Source of the DNA: Salinibacterium xinjiangense | Lineage (GTDB): Bacteria; Actinomycetota; Actinomycetes; Actinomycetales; Microbacteriaceae | DNA length: 64,000 nucleotides | Reading direction: 5' to 3' | Assembly: GCF_014645015.1 (NCBI RefSeq) | Contig: NZ_BMLC01000002.1 | Coordinates: 310,001 to 374,000 of the forward strand | Shown: positions 16,062-23,268 of the stretch, piece by piece | Position numbering within the stretch: the stretch's first letter is position 1 | Layout of the letters: the number at the start of each line of letters is the position of its first letter | Notes under the pieces: generated by a model | The model's input: only the letters and a program-made list of their open reading frames with translations | Databases searched by the model: none | What the model was told of the DNA's origin: nothing | Made by a program: the position numbers and the translations under genes

Positions 16062-17122
16062 AAGCCGCAGTGTTCTACGGGGCGAAAGACATCAGGGTCG
16101 AGGATGTCGCGGCCCCCGCCGATCTCGGCGTGGGCGATGTGCTCCTGAAGCCGTACTGGTGCGGCATCTGCGGCACTGACCTGCACGAGTACGCGATGGG
16201 GCCGATCGTCATTCCGGCAACGCCCCATCCGTTGAACGGATCCGTGCTTCCGCAGATCCTCGGCCACGAGTTCTCCGCCGAGGTCATGGAGGTCGGCTCC
16301 GGGGTTGTCGGCATCAGGCCCGGCCAGCGGGTCTCTGTCATGCCACTGCTCCACTGCGGCAACTGCTATTACTGCAGGCGCTCACTCAACCACCTCTGCC
16401 AGTCGATGGCGTGTGTCGGCCTGAGTTTCCAGTGGGGCGGCATCGCCGAGTTCGCCGTCGTGCCGGCGTCGCACCTGAGTGTGCTGCCCGACGAGGTGAG
16501 CGACCTGCAGGGGGCTCTCGTCGAACCGGGGGCCGTCGCGGCCTACGGCGTCGACACCGCGCAGGTACGACCCGGCGATACCGTCCTGATCACTGGAGCC
16601 GGGCCCATCGGCGCCCTGGCCTCGCTGTATGCCGCTTCCATCGGTGCACGGGTGTTCGTCTCCGAACTCAACCCCACGAGGGCGGCGCTGGCTCGGAGCC
16701 TCGACATCGGCGAGGTGCTCGACCCCTCGGCCATCGACGTGAGCGCGTGGATCAAGGATGCGACGGAGGGCATCGGTGTCGATGCCGTCATCGAGTGTTC
16801 CGGTAACGAGCGCGCACTGCAGACCGCGCTCACCTCGGTGCGCTCGGCCGGGCGGATCTCCCAGACCGGACTGCACACGCGAGCGGCATCCATCGACCCC
16901 ATGATCCTGTCAAGGCACGACATCACGCTGTCCGGAACCTGGTGCTTCCCGGTCACCGATTGGCCGCGCATCATCGATCTCATCGCGCGCGGCCGGTACC
17001 CCGTCGAGAAGGTGGTCAGTGCGAAGATTGCGATCGACGACGTGGTCGAACGGGGTTTCGAGACGCTCCTCTCGCCGACCGGCGACCAGGTCAAGGTGCT
17101 CGTCAACGCGAGGGGCAAATGA
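16058..17122 (+). CDS. Zinc-dependent dehydrogenase, 2,3-butanediol dehydrogenase-like (second of three)
   Basis: 354 aa from ATG 16058. Catalytic zinc region WCGICGTDLHEY and GHEFSAEV; four-cysteine lobe in HCGNCYYCRRSLNHLC; Rossmann motif ITGAGPIGALASLY. The IVIPATPHPLNG loop before the His-Glu pair resembles (R,R)-butanediol dehydrogenases. Coupled by ATGA overlaps at both ends. With an E1/E2 complex of acetoin type in the same locus, oxidation of a vicinal diol is a reasonable guess but not proven. Confidence 0.85.
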   Translation: MKAAVFYGAKDIRVEDVAAPADLGVGDVLLKPYWCGICGTDLHEYAMGPIVIPATPHPLNGSVLPQILGHEFSAEVMEVGSGVVGIRPGQRVSVMPLLHCGNCYYCRRSLNHLCQSMACVGLSFQWGGIAEFAVVPASHLSVLPDEVSDLQGALVEPGAVAAYGVDTAQVRPGDTVLITGAGPIGALASLYAASIGARVFVSELNPTRAALARSLDIGEVLDPSAIDVSAWIKDATEGIGVDAVIECSGNERALQTALTSVRSAGRISQTGLHTRAASIDPMILSRHDITLSGTWCFPVTDWPRIIDLIARGRYPVEKVVSAKIAIDDVVERGFETLLSPTGDQVKVLVNARGK

Positions 17123-18102
17123 TGAGGGGCCTGCAGTTCGTCTCCGAAGGTGTCGCGGCGGTGAACGACCTGGCCATTCCGGAGATCGGTCCGGATGAAG
17201 TGCTGCTCGCCTCCCGCTCGGTCGGTGTGTGCCATTCCGACATCGACCTGCTGGAGGGGCGTTACATCATCCCGTTCAGCTTTCCGGTTGTCCCCGGCCA
17301 CGAGTGGTCGGGGCAGGTCGCTCGCGTGGGAAGTGCCGTCGAGAACTTCGCCGTCGGCGACCGTGTGGTCGGCGAATGCGTGATCGGCCAGGAGCACTTC
17401 GGCTTCTCGATCAGTGGGGCCGCTGCGGAATATTTCGTCGCCAAAGCTGCGTGGCTTCATAAGCTCCCGGATGAGTTGAGCTACACCAACGGTGCCCTCG
17501 TCGAGCCTTTCAGCGTGGCCTACTATGCCCTCATGCGGGCCGGGAACGTGAACGGTAGCGACGTGCTGGTGGTGCTCGGCGCTGGTCCCATCGGACTCGC
17601 CGTGACGGCGGCCGCCTCGGCGCTCGGGGCCGTGACCATTGTCGTCGAGCCATCGGCAGAGCGCCGTGCCGCGGCGCTCTCGTTGGGAGCGGCGCATGTG
17701 ACGACACCCGAGGAAATCGATGCGCTGTTGTCCGTGGTCTCAGGAGGCCGGGGAGCCGATGTCGTCGTCGAGGCCAGTGGCCGTCCCGACGTGATGGCAA
17801 GAGCCCTCGAACTCGCGGGATACCGGGGACGCGTCTGCTACATCGGTATCGACGTCGGCCGCGAGGCGCCCGCGAAGCTCGGCCTGATCCAGTCGAAGGA
17901 GTTGAGCATCACCGGCTCGATAGGGTCCCCCGGGGTGTGGCCGGAGACCCTGAGGTTCCTTGCCAGCAGTGGCATCGACCTGAGCCCGCTCGTGACCGCG
18001 CGGTTCGGCGTCGACACAGCCCTCGACGCGCTGGACGCGGCACATCATCCACAGTCCATGATCAAGGCCCACATAGAGTTCGACGCGCCAGTCCCAGCGT
18101 GA
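17119..18102 (+). CDS. Medium-chain dehydrogenase lacking the structural-zinc lobe (third of three)
   Basis: 327 aa from ATG 17119 (an adjacent ATG at 17122 is also possible). Catalytic-zinc segment GVCHSDIDLLEG and PGHEWSGQV are present, and LGAGPIGLAVTAA is the cofactor loop. The four-cysteine structural-zinc lobe is missing: the region reads ECVIGQEHFGFSISGAAAEY. It is therefore closer to sorbitol/threonine-type members without structural zinc. Last gene of the coupled block; a strong bidirectional terminator follows at 18115. Confidence 0.85.
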   Translation: MMRGLQFVSEGVAAVNDLAIPEIGPDEVLLASRSVGVCHSDIDLLEGRYIIPFSFPVVPGHEWSGQVARVGSAVENFAVGDRVVGECVIGQEHFGFSISGAAAEYFVAKAAWLHKLPDELSYTNGALVEPFSVAYYALMRAGNVNGSDVLVVLGAGPIGLAVTAAASALGAVTIVVEPSAERRAAALSLGAAHVTTPEEIDALLSVVSGGRGADVVVEASGRPDVMARALELAGYRGRVCYIGIDVGREAPAKLGLIQSKELSITGSIGSPGVWPETLRFLASSGIDLSPLVTARFGVDTALDALDAAHHPQSMIKAHIEFDAPVPA

Positions 18103-18114
18103 TCGCGTGAAAAA

Positions 18115-18141
18115 CGGCGCTGGCTGTGGGAGCCAGCGCCG
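18115..18141. terminator. Bidirectional hairpin terminator
   Basis: Perfect 11-bp stem (CGGCGCTGGCT / AGCCAGCGCCG) with a GTGGG loop, flanked by A-rich sequence on the left and CTTCCTCT on the right. It separates the rightward dehydrogenase block from the leftward reductase gene and can serve both. Confidence 0.8.
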
Positions 18142-18157
18142 CTTCCTCTGTCACGAA

Positions 18158-19246
18158 TCAGGGGATGATGTGGGCGTCGCGGTAGCGCTGCACCTTGTCG
18201 AAGAAGCTGGCCGGTGTCGACCTGAAGTTCAGGAATCCGGCCTCACGGCTCTTCGTCATGTCGGTGAGGCATTCGATGGTGCGGCCGAGATCCCCATCGG
18301 TGTGCCACCACGATGCGAGCCTGCCGAGGTCGCTCTCGACCAGTCCGTTCTCGGTCGCGATCTCGCTCCAGGCCTGCTCCATGCCTGCCATCCGTGACTC
18401 GAGGGGTCGCATCTCGCCCGCGAATCCCTCCCATTCGATGCCGAAGTGCGCGGCGATCTGTGGCCAGAGCCAGCGCCACCGGAACACGTCGCCGTTCGCG
18501 ATGTTGAACGGCTCGTTCTCGGCCTCGGCATGAGTGGATGCCCAGATGAGCTGTTCACCGAGGAGGTCGGCATCCGTGACATCCGTCACGAAGTTCCACT
18601 GCTCTTCGGAGCCGGGGAAGATGAACGGCTGACCGAGCTTCTTGCACAGCGTCGCGTACACCGAGAGGGTGAGCGCCATATTCATGGCATTGCCCGTGGC
18701 GAAGCCGAAGATGGTGTGGGCGCGGTGGACGCTCCACGTGAAACCGTTGCGCTCGGCTGACGCGAAGACCTCGTCTTCCTGGGCGTAGTAGAAGTTGGGG
18801 AAGTCGAGTCGCGGCTCGCTCTCGTGGAAGGGGGTGTCAGCCATGACGCCGGTGCCGTACGACTCGAACGGCCCGAGGTAGTGCTTGAGCCCGGTGAGCA
18901 GCGCGACGTGTCGCACCGAACCCGAGGCTTCGAGCGCCGCGAGCACGTTGCGCACTGTCGCGCTGTTGACGCGGATGTTCTCCGCCTCGGTGTCGTTGCG
19001 CATCCATGCGGTGATCACGACCACCTCGGGGTTCACGTCAGCAAGGGCTGCTGCGAGCGACTCCGGATCGAGCAGATCGGCGCTGACGTTGGTCACGCCG
19101 GGGATGTCGACGGATGCCGATCTCGAGAGACCGAAGGTCTCCCAGCCCTGTTCTGCGAACTGCCGGCCGACCGTCTGGCCGACGATCCCGGTGGATCCGA
19201 CGACGAGAGCCCTGTGTGTTCCTGCTGAGGTGGTGCTTATAGACAT
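18158..19246 (-). CDS. PRISE-type short-chain reductase (progesterone 5-beta-reductase/iridoid synthase-like)
   Basis: 362 aa, extended SDR. Cofactor motif VVGSTGIVGQTV; family motifs LLTGLKHYLGPFESYG (Lys) and FPNFYYAQEDEVF (Tyr), which are the Lys and Tyr of the PRISE group instead of the ordinary YxxxK. Also WSVHRAHTIFGFATGN and WNFVTDV. Members reduce activated C=C bonds of small enones with NADPH. It is last in a leftward series after the aldehyde dehydrogenase (92-bp gap). The enone in question is unknown. Confidence 0.82.
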   Translation of the reverse strand: MSISTTSAGTHRALVVGSTGIVGQTVGRQFAEQGWETFGLSRSASVDIPGVTNVSADLLDPESLAAALADVNPEVVVITAWMRNDTEAENIRVNSATVRNVLAALEASGSVRHVALLTGLKHYLGPFESYGTGVMADTPFHESEPRLDFPNFYYAQEDEVFASAERNGFTWSVHRAHTIFGFATGNAMNMALTLSVYATLCKKLGQPFIFPGSEEQWNFVTDVTDADLLGEQLIWASTHAEAENEPFNIANGDVFRWRWLWPQIAAHFGIEWEGFAGEMRPLESRMAGMEQAWSEIATENGLVESDLGRLASWWHTDGDLGRTIECLTDMTKSREAGFLNFRSTPASFFDKVQRYRDAHIIP

Positions 19247-19338
19247 TGGCTGCAGCGACCTTTCCGGCTACGTCGTCGTAGCACCTTGCAAATGTACACT
19301 CTCACTGAACACTTACCAAGTCCAAGTGAACAGCTGCC

Positions 19339-20715
19339 TCAGCCCTTCCACACGGTCTTCAGGTTGCAGAACTCCCTGATGCCCGCGGCAGCAAGCTCGC
19401 GGCCGTATCCCGACGCCTTGATTCCGCCGAACGGAAGCTCGGGATACGAGATCGTCATGCCGTTGACGAAGACGGCGCCGGCGTCGAGTGCGTCGATGAA
19501 GTACTGCTCGTCGACGGCATCCGTCGTCCACACCGCAGAACTGAGACCGAAGGTGGTCTGGTTCGCGATCTCGAGTGCCTCCTCGCGCGACTCCACCCGA
19601 TAGAGGGATGCCACGGGGCCGAAAGCCTCCTCCATCACCAGTCGCATGCCGTTGTGCAGGTCGGCGATGAGCGTCGGGTTGTAGAACCAGCCGGCGCGAT
19701 CGGGGGCCGAGCCCCCCGCGAGAATCGTGGCGCCGTGCAGCTTCGCGTCATCCACCAGTTCGGCGAGTTCGTCGCGCCCGGACTCGGTGGCCAGCGGGCC
19801 GACCTGTGTCGCGTCATCCATCGGGTCGCCGACGATAAGTGCACTGAGCTTGTCGGCAAAGAGCGCCGCGAACCGGTCGTAGACGTCGGCGTGCACGATG
19901 AAGCGCTTGCCGGCGATGCATGATTGGCCGTTGTTTTGCACGCGGGCGGTGACCGCCACATCGACGGCCTTCTCGATGTCAGCGCTGGGCATCACGATGA
20001 ACGGGTCTGAGCCGCCCAGCTCGAGCACGGCCTTCTTGATCTGGCTGCCGGCGTTGGCGGCGACTTCACGCCCGGCTGGTTCTGAGCCCGTAAGGGTGAC
20101 CGCCTTGACCCTGGAATCCTGGATAACGGCGGCGATCGCCTGCGAGCCGACCAGCAGCGTAGAGAACGCGCCCTCCGGGAAGCCTCCGCGGGTGAACAGG
20201 GTGTCGAGATACAGCGCCGTCTGCGGAACATTGGAGGCATGCTTGAGAAGCCCGGAGTTGCCCGCCATCAGGGCGGGAGCTGCAAATCTCACGACCTGCC
20301 ACATCGGGAAGTTCCACGGCATGACAGCGAGCACGACACCGAGCGGCTGGTAGACCGAATACGCGGCGGAGGCATTGACGCTCGACGGATTCTCGAGCGG
20401 CTCGTCGGCCAGGAACTCGGCCGCGTGCTCTGCATAGAACCGCATGCCCTTGGCGCATTTGAGTGCCTCGCCCCTCGCCTGGGCGATGGGCTTGCCCATC
20501 TCGAGGGTCATGATGCGCGCGACCACATCGACATCGGCCTCGAGCAGGTCTGCGGCAGCATTCATCCACCGGCCGCGCTCCTCGAAGCTCGTGGTCCGCA
20601 TGCCGCGGGTCGCGGCGTCCGCCAGTGCGATGCGCCTGTCGACCTCCTGCGAATCGTGCGCCTCGAAAGTCTTCTCGGTGACGCCGGTCGCTGGGTTGAC
20701 TGTGGCAATGGCCAT
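19339..20715 (-). CDS. Aldehyde dehydrogenase, succinate-semialdehyde type
   Basis: 458 aa. ALDH superfamily with N-terminal VNPATG, MPWNFPMWQVVRF, LTGSEPAGREVA, catalytic Glu in LELGGSDPFIV and catalytic Cys in NNGQSCIAGKRFIVH; end motif FGGIKASGYGRE. Oxidises an aldehyde to the acid with NAD(P). Closest in pattern to the short succinate-semialdehyde dehydrogenases. The start lies 2 bp after the GntR regulator stop, so the two are co-transcribed. Confidence 0.9.
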   Translation of the reverse strand: MAIATVNPATGVTEKTFEAHDSQEVDRRIALADAATRGMRTTSFEERGRWMNAAADLLEADVDVVARIMTLEMGKPIAQARGEALKCAKGMRFYAEHAAEFLADEPLENPSSVNASAAYSVYQPLGVVLAVMPWNFPMWQVVRFAAPALMAGNSGLLKHASNVPQTALYLDTLFTRGGFPEGAFSTLLVGSQAIAAVIQDSRVKAVTLTGSEPAGREVAANAGSQIKKAVLELGGSDPFIVMPSADIEKAVDVAVTARVQNNGQSCIAGKRFIVHADVYDRFAALFADKLSALIVGDPMDDATQVGPLATESGRDELAELVDDAKLHGATILAGGSAPDRAGWFYNPTLIADLHNGMRLVMEEAFGPVASLYRVESREEALEIANQTTFGLSSAVWTTDAVDEQYFIDALDAGAVFVNGMTISYPELPFGGIKASGYGRELAAAGIREFCNLKTVWKG

Positions 20716-20717
20716 GA

Positions 20718-21410
20718 TTATGCCTTTCGCTGGTGGAGGTCGGGAGTGAGGTCGAAAACTTCGGGGTGACGGCCGAGCCCCAGCCTGGTGCGCCGGATAT
20801 GCCCGGCCAGAATGCGCTCCGCGTCATCCGCATCCCCGTCACGGATCGCGCCGGCGAGCATGTGATGCTCGTCGTGCACGACACGTGCCGCATGCTCGTC
20901 GAGCAGCAGCGTGAAGGCGCGACGGTAGTGCTGGGTCGTGTTCCAGAGTCGCCGGACGAGGTCCCCGAGCACGGTGGTCTCAGCCGATTCGTAGGATCCG
21001 AGGTGAAACTCGCGATCAAGCCTGAGAAACTCCTCGACGCTCTCAGTGTGCTGCATCTGCGCGGCGAGCTCGTCAAGCCGATCCATCTTCGATTCGTCGA
21101 TGCCGGGCAAGGCATAGCGCAGCAGTAGTGGTTCGACACGCTCACGGGTCTGGTACACCTCGTCGCATTCGGCGAGGCTGAGTCGCGAGACCCAGGCTCC
21201 GGTGTTGGCCACCAGGGTGACGAGACCGTCGGCTTCGAGTGTTCGGAACGCCTCGCGCACGGGAACCCGGCTCGCCCCGAAACGCTGGGCGACGTCATCC
21301 TGCCTGATGCGCTGCCCTGGCTGGTACTCGCCCTGCAGGATGGCGGAGCGCAATTGCTCGGCGATGCGGGCACTGGCATTACCGTGGGTAGGCGAGATCG
21401 AGGGGGTCAT
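20718..21410 (-). CDS. GntR-family regulator, FCD (FadR) subfamily
   Basis: 230 aa from ATG 21410, which follows GAGGTGG. N-terminal winged helix (IAEQLRSAILQGEYQPGQRI, DVAQRFGASRVPVREAFRTL) and C-terminal all-helical FCD ligand domain with metal-binding His in DREFHLG and VHDEHHML. Such regulators usually repress nearby catabolic genes and release DNA on binding an organic acid. It sits in the middle of the leftward operon (VOC, reductase, GntR, ALDH, PRISE) and is a candidate for binding the repeats at 23149-23222 or 12627-12645. Confidence 0.88.
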   Translation of the reverse strand: MTPSISPTHGNASARIAEQLRSAILQGEYQPGQRIRQDDVAQRFGASRVPVREAFRTLEADGLVTLVANTGAWVSRLSLAECDEVYQTRERVEPLLLRYALPGIDESKMDRLDELAAQMQHTESVEEFLRLDREFHLGSYESAETTVLGDLVRRLWNTTQHYRRAFTLLLDEHAARVVHDEHHMLAGAIRDGDADDAERILAGHIRRTRLGLGRHPEVFDLTPDLHQRKA

Positions 21411-21545
21411 CTGGAACACCACCTCGATCAACCCTCCCTCGCCTGTCGACACGTCGTCGTGCCGCGATTCCTGCAGTAATGTCACTTTACCGCCCGGCCA
21501 TGGCGGTGCGCTGACTGCAGTGGCTGCGGCGGAGTTCGCCGCGCC

Positions 21546-22595
21546 TCAGCCCGGCCGGGAGCTGGCTGTGAGGGCCTCGATCATGAGCGCCGCGTTGTCG
21601 GGGCTCGGTGCGAGTTCGCCTCGCTCGACTCGTTCAGACAGGCGCAGGATCGCCTCATTCACTGGAGCGGTGGTGCCGAGCTCCCGCTGTTTCGAGACCA
21701 CGTATCCGCTGAACGCGTCGAGTTCGGCCCGGCGACCCTTGTCCCAGTCCTGCAGCACGGCGACCCGGGTGTCCGGCAGGGAATACGACTCCAGGATCGT
21801 GTCGAGCAGGTCGATCGCGTACTGGTCGCTGTCCGGAACGTCTGCAGCCGTCTTCCCGAGTACGGGCACCATCGTGATTCCCAGGTCGATCGCTGTGCGG
21901 TACGCCTCGCGAGACATGGCGTCCATGACGGGGCGCATGCCCTCAGTGTTCGCGGCCGTAAGCAGCGGCACATTCATGAGTGCGGACGGCAGCATCTCGG
22001 GGATGTTGGCGAGTAGCTTCATCCATTTGGATGAGCGGATGTCGCGGGAGATAGAGATGCGCCCGGCATGGCCCAGCGCCTCCACGACATTCTCGAGCAT
22101 GGGGGTGCTCGCACCATCGAGCGTGCCGACCGTGAGCCAGGTTCCTGCACGCGAGACCTGGCGAATCACGACCCCGGGATTGAACATGTTGGCCGCGATA
22201 CCCAGCACCGCCCCAATCGTTCGATGCGGGCCGACAATGTCTGCAACGTCGTCGATGGTCATGCCGTTCTGTAACCCGACCACGACCGAGGAATCATGCA
22301 GCAGCGGCTTCACGAGCTCGGTGACCCAGCGGGTGTCGTAGGTCTTGACTGAGATGAACACGATGTCGAAGGTGCCACGAATCTCGGCGACCTGGCAGAA
22401 GTGCAGCACCGCCACGCTGGTGTTCTCGCTGGTGCCATCGGGCAGGTGCACGGTCAGGCCGCGCTCCCGCATCGCTTCGACGTGGGCTGGCCACTGCTCG
22501 ATGAAGGTCACGTCGAGTCCGGCGCGCACCATGTCGGCGCCCATCGACGCCCCGTTCGCTCCGGTTCCGACAACAGCGATCCTGACATTCTGCAC
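21546..22595 (-). CDS. ApbA/PanE-family NADP reductase (2-dehydropantoate 2-reductase-like)
   Basis: 349 aa from GTG 22595, preceded by AAAGGAG. N-terminal Rossmann motif IAVVGTGANGASMGADM, mid motif VKTYDTRW and LQNGMTID, then the helical C-terminal domain with the catalytic-lysine region SSKWMKLLANIPEML. Reduces a 2-oxo acid or ketone with NADPH, or the reverse. Pantothenate synthesis is unlikely in this catabolic setting; this group contains many proteins of unknown substrate. It lies 20 bp after the VOC gene. Confidence 0.85.
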   Translation of the reverse strand: MQNVRIAVVGTGANGASMGADMVRAGLDVTFIEQWPAHVEAMRERGLTVHLPDGTSENTSVAVLHFCQVAEIRGTFDIVFISVKTYDTRWVTELVKPLLHDSSVVVGLQNGMTIDDVADIVGPHRTIGAVLGIAANMFNPGVVIRQVSRAGTWLTVGTLDGASTPMLENVVEALGHAGRISISRDIRSSKWMKLLANIPEMLPSALMNVPLLTAANTEGMRPVMDAMSREAYRTAIDLGITMVPVLGKTAADVPDSDQYAIDLLDTILESYSLPDTRVAVLQDWDKGRRAELDAFSGYVVSKQRELGTTAPVNEAILRLSERVERGELAPSPDNAALMIEALTASSRPG

Positions 22596-22615
22596 GTGCT
22601 CAACTCCTTTATCTA

Positions 22616-23128
22616 TTACGGATGCCACAGCAGCACCCGCGCATCCTTCTCGTATGCCTTGCCATCGGGGTAGCTAACGAGTTCGAACTGCATTCCCCAG
22701 GGGCTGAGGAAGTAGACCCAACGCTGGCCCAGGCTCGCACTCGAGCTGGCCGTGGGGTCGCCCAGGATGGTGAGGCCTTCGGCATGCAGATAGTCGAGCG
22801 CAGCGTCGAAATCATCGACGTAGAACGCGAGATGGTGACCGCCGATGTCGCTGTTTCGCGGTTGCGGCGCCTGGCCATCCGCGGCCTCGTATTCGAATAC
22901 CTCGAAGTTGGATCCGTTGCCGCAGCGATAGAAGTTGAGCCTGCGCATCACGGTGCGGGCATGCACGCCGAGGTGATTCTGCATCCACTCGCCCTTCTCT
23001 CGTGCGAAAGGCCCCAGGGAGTACACGAACTCGCAGCCGAGCACCCTGACAAAGAAATCGTCGGCTACATCGAGGTCTGGCACCGTGAACCCGATGTGGT
23101 CGGTGCCGCGAAGTCCTGGCAGAGCCAT
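22616..23128 (-). CDS. VOC-superfamily (glyoxalase/dioxygenase-like) protein
   Basis: 170 aa from ATG 23128, with AAGGAGG 6 bp upstream. TDHIGFTVPDL with the first metal His, SDIGGHHLAFYVDDFDAAL with the second and SPWGMQFELVSYP with the Glu ligand. Longer than the VOC protein at 12100 and with an insertion (ASSSASLGQ). First gene of the leftward operon and divergent from the E1-E2 genes. Substrate unknown. Confidence 0.83.
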   Translation of the reverse strand: MALPGLRGTDHIGFTVPDLDVADDFFVRVLGCEFVYSLGPFAREKGEWMQNHLGVHARTVMRRLNFYRCGNGSNFEVFEYEAADGQAPQPRNSDIGGHHLAFYVDDFDAALDYLHAEGLTILGDPTASSSASLGQRWVYFLSPWGMQFELVSYPDGKAYEKDARVLLWHP

Positions 23129-23148
23129 GCCAACCTCCTTGTTGATGG

Positions 23149-23222
23149 ATTGAATCCAGTTAGCCCCAATCATCCCTTATTTGCGAGATATATCAAGGTC
23201 TTAGGTTGCAATTGAATCCAAT
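23149..23222. promoter_or_regulatory. Repeated motif in the divergent E1/VOC promoter
   Basis: ATTGAATCCA occurs twice in the same orientation, at 23149-23158 and 23211-23220, 62 bp apart (about six helical turns). The second copy extends to ATTGAATCCAAT, giving the inverted repeat ATTG-N4-CAAT. The stretch between them is AT-rich and holds probable -10 elements. The arrangement suits a dimeric repressor that loops or blocks both promoters. Confidence 0.5.
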
Positions 23223-23268
23223 CGAGGGTTATTGTCGGAGAACGTCGATCAACGGAGATAGAGGGACG

